Positions 1 through 8,813 are shown, counted from the stretch's first letter. The stretch: 64,000 nucleotides of DNA from Agrobacterium leguminum (GCF_015704895.1 NZ_JADQWB010000002.1:434001-498000), one strand, 5' to 3'. Program-made: numbers and translations. Notes: generated from the sequence alone by a model not told the origin.

Positions 1-847
1 CCTGGAGAAAATCGACCACCGTGCGGACGCGGACCAGTTGACGGGCGGATTCGTGATAGGCCGTCCAGTAGGACCGGCTGATGGTGAGTTGCGGCATGAT
101 ACGCAGAAGTTCGGGATATTGCCCGGCGATGTAATTATGCAGGATGCCGATACCCGCACCGGAACGCACCGCCTCGGTCTGCCCGGTGGCGCTGGAGATT
201 TCGAAGGCGGCGTCCCAGTCGCGCATGATCTCACCGGTAAAGTTCAGTGAAGGCGAAAAGATCAGGTCCTCTACGTAGCCGATCCGCCGGTGGCGCTTCA
301 GCGCCTCGACATCATCAGGCGTTCCATAATCGGCCAGATAATCCGCCGAGGCATAGAGGCCCAGCGAATAATCGGTGAGCTTCGAAAACATCAGCCTGCC
401 CTGCTCCGGCCTTTCGATGGTGATGGCGATATCGGCCTCACGCTGTGACAGGGAGAAAGAGCGCGGCACCGGCACGAGCTGGATTTTCAGATCGGGATAA
501 CGCGCCGTCAACCGACCGAGCCTTGGCGCGAGGAAAGAAACGCCGAGACCATCCGGCGCGCCGATGCGCACCGTTCCCGCCACCGCCGTATCGACGCGGC
601 CGAGATTTGCCTGGGCATTCAGCATTTCGGTTTCCATGCGCTCGGCCCCGGCAAGAAGGCGCTGCCCCTCTTCGGTCAGCTCGCAGCCATTGGTGCTCCG
701 CAGGAAGAGCTGCGTGCCGATGGCCGCTTCCAGTGCGGAAATGCGCCGGCTGAGGGTGGCATGGTTGACGCCAAGCTTTCTGGCCGCCGAAAGAAACTGG
801 CCGCTTCGCGCCACGCTTAGAAACAAACGCACATCATCCCAGTTCAT
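1..847 (-). CDS. LysR-family transcriptional regulator (3' part outside window)
   Basis: A LysR-type DNA-binding regulator read on the minus strand; its C-terminus lies beyond position 1. The protein begins MNWDDVRLFLSVARSGQF, the usual start of the winged-helix HTH domain (about residues 1-60), followed by an effector-binding domain. The start at 847 is preceded by a GGAGGG ribosome site. It is divergent from mmsA with about 106 bp between the starts, so it is probably the local regulator of mmsA and itself. That role is inferred from position only; the effector is unknown. Confidence 0.9.
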   Translation of the reverse strand, partial: MNWDDVRLFLSVARSGQFLSAARKLGVNHATLSRRISALEAAIGTQLFLRSTNGCELTEEGQRLLAGAERMETEMLNAQANLGRVDTAVAGTVRIGAPDGLGVSFLAPRLGRLTARYPDLKIQLVPVPRSFSLSQREADIAITIERPEQGRLMFSKLTDYSLGLYASADYLADYGTPDDVEALKRHRRIGYVEDLIFSPSLNFTGEIMRDWDAAFEISSATGQTEAVRSGAGIGILHNYIAGQYPELLRIMPQLTISRSYWTAYHESARQLVRVRTVVDFLQ

Positions 848-865
848 GGCACCCTCCTTATGTCT

Positions 866-925
866 ATTTTTGCACAATGGATGCTTATTTCAGGCGATTG
901 ATTTGTGCAAATCGAAAGGTAATGC
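866..925. promoter_or_regulatory. Candidate LysR operator and mmsA promoter
   Basis: The divergent spacer holds TTTGCACAA at 869-877 and its inverted copy TTGTGCAAA at 903-911; the second is part of the dyad ATTTGTGCAAAT (901-912). A weak promoter for mmsA, TTGATT (898-903), 16 bp, TAATGC (920-925), overlaps the second box. Paired boxes around a divergent promoter fit LysR-type control. The sites are read directly; binding is inferred. Confidence 0.45.
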
Positions 926-953
926 TGCGCCATCACATTCTGGAGGAAAACCC

Positions 954-2450
954 ATGAAGGAAATCGGTCATTTCATTAACGGCAAGCATGTGCCGGGCAC
1001 CAGCGGCCGCACATCGAATGTCTATAACCCGGCCACCGGCGAAGTTCAGGCAACTGTCGCGCTTGCAAGCGACGCCGAACTGCGCGCCGCCGTGGAGAGC
1101 GCCAAGGCTGCGCAGCCGAAATGGGCCGCTACCAACCCGCAGCGTCGCGCCCGCGTTTTCTTCAAGTTTGTCGAACTTCTGAACCGCGACATGAACGAAC
1201 TGGCGGTGCTGCTCTCCAGCGAGCATGGCAAGACCGTCGAGGATTCCAAGGGCGATATCGTGCGCGGCCTCGAAGTCTGCGAATTCGTCTGCGGCATTCC
1301 GCATCTGCAGAAGGGCGAATTCACCGAAGGGGCAGGCCCGGCCATCGACATGTATTCGATCCGCCAGCCGGTTGGCATCGGCGCGGGCATCACCCCGTTC
1401 AACTTCCCCGGCATGATCCCGATGTGGATGTTCGCGCCGGCAATCGCCTGCGGCAACGCCTTCATCCTCAAGCCTTCCGAGCGCGACCCGTCGCTGCCGA
1501 TCCGTCTTGCCGAACTGATGATCGAAGCCGGTCTTCCGGCCGGTATCCTCAACGTCGTCAACGGTGACAAGGGCGCCGTCGACGCCATCCTGACCGACCC
1601 CGATATCGGCGCGGTCTCCTTCGTCGGTTCGACGCCGATCGCCCGCTATGTCTATGGCACCGCCGCCATGAACGGCAAGCGCGCGCAGTGCTTCGGCGGC
1701 GCGAAGAACCACATGATCATCATGCCGGATGCCGATCTCGACCAGGCGGTAAACGCGCTGATGGGCGCAGGTTACGGTTCGGCGGGCGAGCGCTGCATGG
1801 CTGTTTCGGTTGCGGTTCCGGTTGGTGAGGAGACGGCGAACCGTCTCGTCGAAAAGCTCATTCCGCAGATCGAAAGCCTGAGAATCGGCCCCTATACCGA
1901 CGACAAGGCCGATATGGGTCCGCTCGTCACCAAGGAAGCGCAGACGCGCGTCAAGGGCCTGATCGACAGCGGCGTCGCACAGGGTGCGAAGCTTCTGGTC
2001 GATGGCCGCGACTTCAAGCTGCAGGGCTATGAAGACGGCTATTTCGTCGGCGGCTGCCTGTTCGACCACGTGACCCCTGATATGGACATCTACAAGACGG
2101 AAATCTTCGGACCCGTTCTCTCCGTCGTTCGCGCCAAGAATTACGAAGACGCGCTGGAACTGCCGATGAAGCATGAATATGGCAACGGCGTCGCGATCTA
2201 TACCCGCGACGGCGACGCCGCCCGCGACTTCGCAAGCCGCGTCAATATCGGCATGATCGGCGTCAACGTTCCGATCCCGGTTCCGCTTGCCTATCACTCC
2301 TTCGGCGGCTGGAAGGCTTCGAGCTTCGGCGACCTCAACCAGCACGGGACGGATTCGATCAAGTTCTGGACGAAGACCAAGACGATCACCTCGCGCTGGC
2401 CGTCGGGTATCAAATCGGGCGCTGAATTCGTGATGCCGACAATGAAGTAA
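954..2450 (+). CDS. mmsA: Methylmalonate-semialdehyde dehydrogenase (CoA-acylating)
   Basis: Aldehyde dehydrogenase superfamily enzyme that converts methylmalonate semialdehyde (or malonate semialdehyde) to propionyl-CoA (acetyl-CoA), in valine and myo-inositol breakdown in the cytoplasm. The start ATG at 954 follows TGGAGG (941-946) and gives 498 residues, the usual family length; an upstream in-frame extension lacks a ribosome site. The catalytic Cys is seen in GERCMAV (about residue 281), and the N-terminal INGKHVPG and FNFPGMIPMWMF stretches are typical of MmsA/IolA. A divergent LysR regulator sits upstream. Valine versus inositol role cannot be decided from sequence. Confidence 0.93.
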   Translation: MKEIGHFINGKHVPGTSGRTSNVYNPATGEVQATVALASDAELRAAVESAKAAQPKWAATNPQRRARVFFKFVELLNRDMNELAVLLSSEHGKTVEDSKGDIVRGLEVCEFVCGIPHLQKGEFTEGAGPAIDMYSIRQPVGIGAGITPFNFPGMIPMWMFAPAIACGNAFILKPSERDPSLPIRLAELMIEAGLPAGILNVVNGDKGAVDAILTDPDIGAVSFVGSTPIARYVYGTAAMNGKRAQCFGGAKNHMIIMPDADLDQAVNALMGAGYGSAGERCMAVSVAVPVGEETANRLVEKLIPQIESLRIGPYTDDKADMGPLVTKEAQTRVKGLIDSGVAQGAKLLVDGRDFKLQGYEDGYFVGGCLFDHVTPDMDIYKTEIFGPVLSVVRAKNYEDALELPMKHEYGNGVAIYTRDGDAARDFASRVNIGMIGVNVPIPVPLAYHSFGGWKASSFGDLNQHGTDSIKFWTKTKTITSRWPSGIKSGAEFVMPTMK

Positions 2451-2477
2451 GCGGGCAGAGCCCTCTAAATTACAAAG

Positions 2478-2508
2478 AGCCTCGCTGTTTTCACGGCGGG
2501 GCTTTTTC
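2478..2508 (+). terminator. Rho-independent terminator after mmsA
   Basis: A 10-bp stem (2478-2487 with 2494-2503, including G-U pairs), a 6-nt loop and a run of T residues lie 28 bp after the mmsA stop. Confidence 0.75.
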
Positions 2509-2580
2509 AATTAAAAGATAACTTAAAAAATCAAGTTTTTCCTTCAAAATATTTCCACTTAAAGCTGTTATGGCGTAAGA

Positions 2581-2639
2581 GAGCAGTTGCGGCGTGGGGA
2601 CGCTGCCAAACCGACGATAACGGGGAAGCCTGCAAACTC
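2581..2639 (+). other. Possible structured leader upstream of the DUF898 gene
   Basis: The leader can fold GCGGCGT (2589-2595) with ACGCTGC (2600-2606) around a GGGG loop, CCG/CGG at 2611-2623, and an outer bulged helix GAGCAG (2581-2586) with CTG/CTC (2630-2639). This would make a small three-way junction. I could not match it to a known riboswitch class. Drawn by hand, so moderate to low certainty. Confidence 0.25.
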
Positions 2640-2676
2640 AATCTGCCCGGAGAGGGGCATGTCATGAGGGACTATT

Positions 2677-3747
2677 ATGAGTGATATCTCAGTGAGTGCG
2701 GATCAGCGCGCGCTTGAACGCGGTTCGTTCAGCGGAAATGCCAAGGAATATTTCGGAATCTGGATCGTCAATATTCTGCTGACGATCATCACCATCGGCA
2801 TCTATTCCGCCTGGGCAAAGGTGCGCCGCAAACGTTATTTCAATGGCAATACCGTGCTGGCCGGTCGCGCCTTCGGCTATCACGCCACCGGCGGGCAAAT
2901 CTTCAAGGGCCGGCTGATCGCCTTTGCCTTCATCGTCGTCTCGCAGCTCGTCGGCCTCATCCATCCCTTCCTGGTTTTCGTGCCGGCAATCCTGCTGATG
3001 ATCTTCTTTCCATGGCTGATCACGCGCAGCATTCGGTTCAATGCGCGGGTGACGAGCTATCGCAATGTGCGTTTTGATTTTGTCGGAACGGCATGGGGCG
3101 CTTTTGTCTCCATCCTGCTTGGCAGCCTCGTTGCGTTCTTCTCCTTCGGCATTCTGGCGCCGCTGTCCAGCCGCTGGACGAACCGCTATATTTTCAGCAA
3201 CCTGCGTTACGGCGACCGGCCCTTCAGCGCCGACCCCAGGATCGGCAAGCTCTACCGGGTCTGGATCATTCCCGCGATCATGGTGGTGATAGGCGGCATC
3301 GTGGTCGGCTTTTTCGGCATTGCCGCCTTTGCGGCCAATAGCGCGATGCTCGAAGACGAGACGGCAGCTATGGCCACGGCGCTGGCTTCCCTTTATGTCG
3401 GAATTTTCGGCGCGTTTCTGGTCTATGGTCTTGCGGGTGTCGTCTATCGCACCGGCGTTCGCAATGTCGTCATCTCCTCCATGCTGCTGGACGGAAAGCA
3501 CGACCTGCACAGCGATCTTCATCGCGGCCGCTACCTGTGGATCGTCATCTCCAACCTCATCGTCACCGTCTTCACGCTTGGCCTGATGCGGCCATGGGCG
3601 GCGGTGCGCGAAGCGCGTTATACCGTCGAACGCACGGCAATCCGTTTCAATGGCGATGTCGGCGAGGTTCTCTCCTCTATGGAGGCGACAGGCGCCGCCG
3701 TCAGCGCCGAATATATGGATATGGAAGGTTTCGAATTTGGTTTCTGA
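2677..3747 (+). CDS. DUF898 (YjgN-family) multi-pass membrane protein
   Basis: A 356-residue inner-membrane protein of the YjgN/DUF898 family, function not established. Several hydrophobic segments are visible (around residues 28-45, 85-115, 140-165, 190-220, 235-260, 285-310), with the repeated family signature IYSAWAKVRRKRYF near residue 45 and LMRPWAAVREARYT near residue 305. It overlaps the following M48 peptidase gene, suggesting translational coupling and a joint role at the membrane. Its own start follows an AGGG-containing ribosome site. Substrate or partner unknown. Confidence 0.85.
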   Translation: MSDISVSADQRALERGSFSGNAKEYFGIWIVNILLTIITIGIYSAWAKVRRKRYFNGNTVLAGRAFGYHATGGQIFKGRLIAFAFIVVSQLVGLIHPFLVFVPAILLMIFFPWLITRSIRFNARVTSYRNVRFDFVGTAWGAFVSILLGSLVAFFSFGILAPLSSRWTNRYIFSNLRYGDRPFSADPRIGKLYRVWIIPAIMVVIGGIVVGFFGIAAFAANSAMLEDETAAMATALASLYVGIFGAFLVYGLAGVVYRTGVRNVVISSMLLDGKHDLHSDLHRGRYLWIVISNLIVTVFTLGLMRPWAAVREARYTVERTAIRFNGDVGEVLSSMEATGAAVSAEYMDMEGFEFGF

Positions 3748-4807
3748 TACCGGAGAAACCGTTGCGGGCGAGTGGCATGCCGCTCGCTCCAACCTTTCGA
3801 GCGCCGCCAGGCTGAAGCTTGGCGGCACGGTCCTTCTCGTGCTCGACGCGAAGGACAACCACGTCAGAACCCAGGCCGAGATAAAAACGGTGGAGATCAG
3901 CCACCGGGTCGGCGCCATCCCCCGGGAGTTGCATTTTCCCGACGGGTCGCTGTTCGAAACCCGTGACAATGACGGCGTGGACCGGCTGCTTGGCCAGCAC
4001 ATTACCAAGCGTTCCGGTTTCGTGCACTGGCTGGAACAATTCCGCCCACGACTGATCGGCATCACCGCCGCAGCCGTTCTTCTGGCTTACGGCACCTACA
4101 AGCTGGCGCTTCCAGCGCTGGTGGAACTGGCGGTCACCGTAACGCCGCCCATCGTTCCGCAGGTCATGTCGGCCAGCACCATGCAGGCCTTCGACCAGGC
4201 GGTATTTTCTCCAAGCGAACTTCCGCAGGAAGAGCAGGACGCCATCCGTGCGGAATTTGCCCGGATCGTCGCCCATGCGGAAGGTTCGCCCGAGGATTAC
4301 AAGCTGAATTTCCGCAAGGGCGGCTATATCGGCCCCAATGCCTTTGCGCTTCCCGATGGCACGCTGGTATTGACGGACGAGCTGGTGGAACTCGCGGGCG
4401 GCGACAGGCAGATGATCACCGGGGTTCTCGCCCATGAAATCGGCCATGTGGAATATGAGCACAGCCTGCGGCAGCTTTACCGCGCCGCCGGGGTTGCCGG
4501 TCTCGTCATGCTGATTGCCGGCGATGTCGGTTCGGCCATGGAAGATATTCTCACCCAGGGCGGCGGTCTTCTGGCGCTATCGCATTCGCGCGATGCCGAG
4601 CGGCAGGCGGACCAGCGCTCCGTCGAACTGATGCGCAAGGCCGGGCTCGACCCAACCGCCATCGAACGGTTCTTTGGGCTGCTGGAGGAAAAGCTGGGCG
4701 ACAAGGACGGCACCAGCATCGTGTCCACCCATCCCGGAACGCCGGAAAGGCGCAAGGCCATTCTCGATTACAACGCTTCCCTGGATAACAAACCGGCGGG
4801 TAACTGA
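3737..4807 (+). CDS. M48-family membrane metallopeptidase
   Basis: A zinc metalloprotease of the Ste24/HtpX-like M48 family. The zinc-binding HEIGH motif lies at about residues 233-237, and SRDAERQAD near residue 283 supplies the third ligand. A transmembrane segment around residues 107-125 separates an N-terminal cytoplasmic region of about 100 residues from the catalytic part. I chose a TTG start at 3737 because GGAAGG (3723-3728) stands 8 nt ahead; this overlaps the DUF898 stop by 11 bp. The frame is open further upstream, to 3650, so the start is uncertain. The pairing suggests the peptidase acts with the membrane protein. Confidence 0.85.
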   Translation: MVSDTGETVAGEWHAARSNLSSAARLKLGGTVLLVLDAKDNHVRTQAEIKTVEISHRVGAIPRELHFPDGSLFETRDNDGVDRLLGQHITKRSGFVHWLEQFRPRLIGITAAAVLLAYGTYKLALPALVELAVTVTPPIVPQVMSASTMQAFDQAVFSPSELPQEEQDAIRAEFARIVAHAEGSPEDYKLNFRKGGYIGPNAFALPDGTLVLTDELVELAGGDRQMITGVLAHEIGHVEYEHSLRQLYRAAGVAGLVMLIAGDVGSAMEDILTQGGGLLALSHSRDAERQADQRSVELMRKAGLDPTAIERFFGLLEEKLGDKDGTSIVSTHPGTPERRKAILDYNASLDNKPAGN

Positions 4808-4849
4808 CCCGCCGGTATCGCAACTCTCAGAGTTCGATCAAGAGCAAAC

Positions 4850-5899
4850 TCAGTTGGTCGGACCGTCGTTGAAACCCACTTCATCCACCAGTTCGGACGC
4901 CTGCTTGCGATGGGCGGCTATGTCCGTCAGCGGCAACTTGTCCGGATTGATGGGGCCGAAGCCCTTCACGACATCGGATGGCTCCGCGCCGGGCAGCACC
5001 GGATATTCGAAGACCTGCTTGGCATAGATTTCCTGCGCCTCGCGCGAGGCCAGGAATTCCATCAGCTTCAGCGCATTGTCTTTGTTGGGGGCGTATTTCG
5101 TCAGCGCCATGCCGGAGATATTTACATGCGTGCCGCGATCGCCCGCATTGGGGAAGATCACCCGCACCGATCCGGCCCATTCCTTTTCTTCCGGCTCGCG
5201 ATCATTGGTCAGCATCAGGCCGACATAATAGGTGTTGCCGAGCGCGATATCGCATTCACCGGAAAAGATCGATTTCGCCTGGCTGCGGTCGGTTCCGTCA
5301 GGCTTGCGGGCAAGATTGTTCTTCAGGCCGGTCAGCCATGTGCGGGTATAATCGACGCCGTGATGGGCGATCATCGAGGCGATCAGCGCGATATTATAGG
5401 AATGCTGGCCGTCGCGAATGCAGATCTTGCCCTTCCATTTCGGATCGGCTAGCTCCTCATAGGTAATGTCCTTCTGGGTCACCCGCTCCTTCGACGCATA
5501 GACCACCCGGCCGCGCGTGGTGAGACCAAACCATTCGCCCTCGGGATCGCGCAGATTGGCGGGGATATCCTTTTCGATGACGGGATCGTTGAGGACCGGC
5601 TGGGTAACCTTGCCCTCCTTCGCCTCGACGAGACGGGCGATATCGACCGTCAGCAGCACATCGGCCGGCGAATTGACGCCCTCGGCCTGAATGCGTTCCA
5701 CCAGCCCCTTATCGAGAAAAAGCACATTCGCCTCTATCCCGGTTTCCTTCGTGAAAGCATCGAGCAGCGGCTGGATCAATTCAGGCTGGCGATAGGAATA
5801 GACGTTAACCTCCCCCTCTGCCAAAGCGACGGGCGCGGCGACAAGGATCGTCAGCCCTGAAAAAACGGCAGCGGAAAAGTATGATTTCAAGCTTGCCAT
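4850..5899 (-). CDS. Fe3+ ABC transporter substrate-binding protein
   Basis: Periplasmic iron-binding protein of the FbpA/AfuA/FutA type, which delivers ferric iron to an inner-membrane ABC importer. The start at 5899 is chosen because ATGGAGG precedes it and it begins a clean signal peptide, MASLKSYFSAAVFSG onward, ending near AEGEVNVYSYR. The mature start VNVYSYRQPELI is typical of the family. No permease or ATPase follows within the window. It is divergent from rirA across a dyad, so iron-dependent control by RirA is likely. An in-frame start at 5944 exists but lacks a ribosome site. Confidence 0.9.
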   Translation of the reverse strand: MASLKSYFSAAVFSGLTILVAAPVALAEGEVNVYSYRQPELIQPLLDAFTKETGIEANVLFLDKGLVERIQAEGVNSPADVLLTVDIARLVEAKEGKVTQPVLNDPVIEKDIPANLRDPEGEWFGLTTRGRVVYASKERVTQKDITYEELADPKWKGKICIRDGQHSYNIALIASMIAHHGVDYTRTWLTGLKNNLARKPDGTDRSQAKSIFSGECDIALGNTYYVGLMLTNDREPEEKEWAGSVRVIFPNAGDRGTHVNISGMALTKYAPNKDNALKLMEFLASREAQEIYAKQVFEYPVLPGAEPSDVVKGFGPINPDKLPLTDIAAHRKQASELVDEVGFNDGPTN

Positions 5900-5998
5900 T
5901 ATGAATGCCTCCATTACATTCCGATTCTTGACTTGTTTGTTCATGAATCATCCGGACGGTCAACAAGGCTGTTCGAGAAATATCGGATGGGTGCCAGT

Positions 5999-6044
5999 TT
6001 TTTCAGTTTCTGGAATTGTTCTAAACTGAAAAAGAGACTATATA
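5999..6044. promoter_or_regulatory. Candidate RirA operator (IRO-like) over the rirA promoter
   Basis: An 11-bp perfect inverted repeat, TTTTTCAGTTT (5999-6009) and AAACTGAAAAA (6023-6033), encloses GGAATTGTTCTAAA, which resembles the rhizobial iron-responsive operator. A rirA promoter is visible as TTGTTC (6016-6021), 17 bp, TATATA (6039-6044), so the dyad covers the -35 element. RirA autoregulation is inferred from this overlap. Confidence 0.6.
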
Positions 6045-6072
6045 ACTCCACATTGAGAGTTAGGAGACCAGC

Positions 6073-6543
6073 ATGCGCTTGACCAAACAGACCAACTATG
6101 CCGTTCGCATGTTGATGTATTGCGCCGCCAATGAAGGCCATCTGAGCCGCATTCCCGAGATCGCCAAGGCTTATGGCGTTTCGGAGCTGTTCCTGTTCAA
6201 AATCCTGCAGCCGCTCAACAAGGCGGGCCTGGTGGAAACCGTGCGTGGTCGCAACGGCGGCGTGCGCCTTGGCAAACCCGCCGAAAAGATCAGCCTGTTC
6301 GACGTGGTGAAAGTGACTGAAGACAGCTTCGCCATGGCGGAATGCTTCGAGGACGGTGCTGTGGAGTGTCCGCTTGTGGATAGCTGCGGCCTCAACTCGG
6401 CGCTTCGCAAGGCGCTCAATGCCTTTTTCGACGTTCTGGCGGAATATTCGATCGACGATCTCGTCAAGGCGCGGCCCCAGATCAACTTCCTGCTGGGCCT
6501 CGATACAGAAATGCCGAAGATCGCCGCCCTTCCGGCTGCCTGA
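6073..6543 (+). CDS. rirA: Iron-responsive transcriptional regulator RirA
   Basis: Rrf2-family Fe-S regulator that represses iron-uptake genes when iron is plentiful in rhizobia and agrobacteria. The 156-residue protein starts MRLTKQTNYAVRML, has an N-terminal winged HTH, and the three cluster-ligating cysteines at residues 91, 99 and 105 (CFEDGAVEC and SCGLN). The start follows AGGAGA. The divergent neighbour encodes a ferric iron-binding protein. The sequence closely fits remembered RirA proteins throughout. Confidence 0.96.
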   Translation: MRLTKQTNYAVRMLMYCAANEGHLSRIPEIAKAYGVSELFLFKILQPLNKAGLVETVRGRNGGVRLGKPAEKISLFDVVKVTEDSFAMAECFEDGAVECPLVDSCGLNSALRKALNAFFDVLAEYSIDDLVKARPQINFLLGLDTEMPKIAALPAA

Positions 6544-6573
6544 TCATCCCATTGCCGCATCGGCAATTGCCAT

Positions 6574-6606
6574 AGCCCGTGTCCTTCAGGCCACGGGCTT
6601 TTCTTT
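6574..6606 (+). terminator. Rho-independent terminator after rirA
   Basis: Perfect 8-bp stem AGCCCGTG (6574-6581) with CACGGGCT (6592-6599), followed by TTTTCTTTT-like run; 30 bp after the rirA stop. Confidence 0.8.
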
Positions 6607-6644
6607 TATAGAATACGCATGAAATGTAATATTTTTGATCCTGC

Positions 6645-7760
6645 GTGTTGACGTCGCGAATGGAAGCGGCGCATTTGGTCGCGAGCTTTTTCAAGCAACC
6701 AATCAGCATCGCAATGATCATCAAGCCTGAATTCCATACATTTGCGCTCACCGCGCTCGTCGGCAGCATAGGGGCGCTACTCGCAAGCCTCATCGATATT
6801 CCGGCACCTTTTCTTTCCGGCCCGGCGCTTGCCGTGACGATAACGGGGCTGGCCGGTGTAAGGCTTGGCGTTCCCGCCTTCATCCGCAATGCCTGTTTCG
6901 TCGTCGTCGGCATTTCTATGGGAACGAGCGTGACGCCCTCCGTGATCGACGCCGCAAAGACCTGGCCCCTGAGCTTCGTCGTTGTGCTCGTCGCTGTCGT
7001 TATCATGCTCTATGTCGCTTACTGGATCCTGCATTACGGCTTCGGTTACGACCGGACAACGGCGATGCTGGGCGCCTCTCCCGGTCATCTCAGCTATATC
7101 ATCAGCCTCGGCGCCGAGACGAAAAGCGACCTTGCGACCGTCAGCATCGTGCAAAGCGTGCGGGTGCTGGCGCTGACGCTTTCCGTGCCGCTGATCGTCG
7201 AATATTTCGATCTCGTCAGCACGGAACCGCTTGTGGCCAACCCGCCAATGGGCCTTTTCACGCTGGCGCTGACCATCAGCGCATCGCTTCTGACCGGCTG
7301 GCTTTTCCTGCGCTGGAAGTTTCCGGCCGCGCTGCTGCTTGGCGGCGTCGCCATTTCCATCGGCACCCACATTACCGGCCTTACCGAAGGCGGCGTTCCC
7401 ACCTGGCTCAGCCTGCCCGTCTATGTGCTGATCGGCTGCCTCATCGGCACGCGCTTTTCGAATGTCTCACTGATGGACGTGCGGAAAGGCTTTCTGGCGG
7501 GCTTCGTCGTCACCATCGCCGTGATGCTGATTGCCGGCAGCATTGCCTGGATGATTTCCAGCGTGACCGGCGTTCCGCTCAATGCCGTCATGATCGCCTA
7601 TTCGCCGGGCGGCCTGGAAACCATGGCGGCGATGGCGGTGATGATGCATGCCGATACCGCCTATGTCGGCTCCCACCACGTCATCAGGCTCCTGTTTCTT
7701 TCCGTTCTCATGCCGCTCGTCATGGGCAAGGATGCACGCAAGCGCGACGGCGAAACCTGA
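6645..7760 (+). CDS. AbrB-family membrane protein (putative transporter)
   Basis: A hydrophobic protein of the AbrB/Gneg_AbrB_dup family, with two repeated halves of membrane segments from about residue 33 to 365. Family members have been called ammonia monooxygenase regulators, but the sequence looks like a transporter and no substrate is known. The repeated LDIPAPFLSGPAL-type and PAALLLGGVAISIG-type motifs mark the two halves. No convincing ribosome site is visible: GTG 6645, ATG 6660 and ATG 6714 are all possible starts, and 6714 would begin just before the first membrane segment. Confidence 0.8.
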   Translation: MLTSRMEAAHLVASFFKQPISIAMIIKPEFHTFALTALVGSIGALLASLIDIPAPFLSGPALAVTITGLAGVRLGVPAFIRNACFVVVGISMGTSVTPSVIDAAKTWPLSFVVVLVAVVIMLYVAYWILHYGFGYDRTTAMLGASPGHLSYIISLGAETKSDLATVSIVQSVRVLALTLSVPLIVEYFDLVSTEPLVANPPMGLFTLALTISASLLTGWLFLRWKFPAALLLGGVAISIGTHITGLTEGGVPTWLSLPVYVLIGCLIGTRFSNVSLMDVRKGFLAGFVVTIAVMLIAGSIAWMISSVTGVPLNAVMIAYSPGGLETMAAMAVMMHADTAYVGSHHVIRLLFLSVLMPLVMGKDARKRDGET

Positions 7761-7832
7761 CCATCGGCGTGTAGCCGGAGCCATCGACGCGAAAACGCAG
7801 ATGGCATGCAACCATTTTTCCTCCCCGCCGTT

Positions 7833-7856
7833 TATATTCCGCCGCAATTGCGGCGG
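7833..7856 (+). promoter_or_regulatory. Perfect 18-bp palindrome next to a -10-like box before the osmoprotectant operon
   Basis: CCGCCGCAATTGCGGCGG at 7839-7856 is a perfect palindrome placed directly after TATATT (7833-7838), 45 bp before the substrate-binding protein start. It could be an operator at the transcription start or a leader hairpin. Confidence 0.35.
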
Positions 7857-7901
7857 CGATCTTTCGCCTGTTCGGCAGGCTGACCCACCGGAGGAACATT
7901 C

Positions 7902-8813
7902 ATGAACCGCTTGATGACGTTGACGGGCGCCGGACTTGCGCTTGCCCTTTCTGCTTCCATCGCTCAGGCGCAGGTGGTCGTGTCGTCAAAGATCGACACG
8001 GAAGGCGGTGTTCTCGGCAACATCATCCTCGCCGTCCTTAACCAGAACAAGATCGAAACGACGGATCGCATCCAGCTTGGCGCCACGCCGGTTGTGCGAA
8101 AAGCGATAACGGCGGGCGAAATCGACATCTATCCGGAATATACCGGCAACGCCGCGTTCTTTTTCTCCAAGGCGGACGATCCGCTCTGGAAAGATGCAGC
8201 CAAGGGCTATGAAGAGGCGAAAACACTCGACTTCGACGCCAACAAGATTGTCTGGCTGACGCCATCGCCGGCAAACAACACCTGGGCCATTGCGCTGCGC
8301 AAGGATGTCGCCGACAAGAACAATCTGAAGACGCTTTCCGATTTCGGCAAATATGTTGCCGATGGCGGCGAGGTCGTCCTTGCCGCTTCTTCCGAATTCG
8401 TCAACTCCGCCGCTGCGCTCCCTGCATTTCAGACCACCTATGGCTTCACCATGAAGCCTGACCAGCTGATCACGCTTTCCGGCGGCGACACCGCGGCCAC
8501 CATCGCCGCCGCCGCCAACCAGACCAACAACGCCAATGCCGCCATGGTCTATGGCACGGATGGCGGCATCGCGCCTTCAGGTCTCGTGGTGCTGGAGGAC
8601 GACAAACATGTGCAGCCGGTCTATCAGCCAGCGCCGATCATTCGCGAAGAGGTTCTGAAAAAGCACCCGAATATCGAAGAGCTGCTGAAACCCGTGTTCG
8701 AAAAGCTCGATCTGGCAACCCTGCAGGATTTGAACGCCCGCGTACAGGTCGGCGGCGAACAGGCCAAGACGGTGGCGCTCGACTTCCTGACAAAGAACGG
8801 CTTCGTCAAGTAA
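7902..8813 (+). CDS. Osmoprotectant/quaternary-amine ABC transporter substrate-binding protein (OsmF/YehZ type)
   Basis: Periplasmic binding protein of the OpuAC/glycine-betaine family. It has a signal peptide (residues 1 to about 23, ending SIAQAQ) and the family motifs DIYPEYTGNAAFFF and AALPAFQTTYGF. The start follows GGAGG. It leads an operon with two permeases and an ATPase. The actual ligand (choline, betaine or another compound) cannot be read from the sequence. Confidence 0.87.
   Translation: MNRLMTLTGAGLALALSASIAQAQVVVSSKIDTEGGVLGNIILAVLNQNKIETTDRIQLGATPVVRKAITAGEIDIYPEYTGNAAFFFSKADDPLWKDAAKGYEEAKTLDFDANKIVWLTPSPANNTWAIALRKDVADKNNLKTLSDFGKYVADGGEVVLAASSEFVNSAAALPAFQTTYGFTMKPDQLITLSGGDTAATIAAAANQTNNANAAMVYGTDGGIAPSGLVVLEDDKHVQPVYQPAPIIREEVLKKHPNIEELLKPVFEKLDLATLQDLNARVQVGGEQAKTVALDFLTKNGFVK

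Noticed and set aside
933..2510. 525-codon open frame on the minus strand across mmsA
   Set aside because: Arg/Asp-rich shadow of mmsA with no family features; typical of GC-rich codon bias on the opposite strand.
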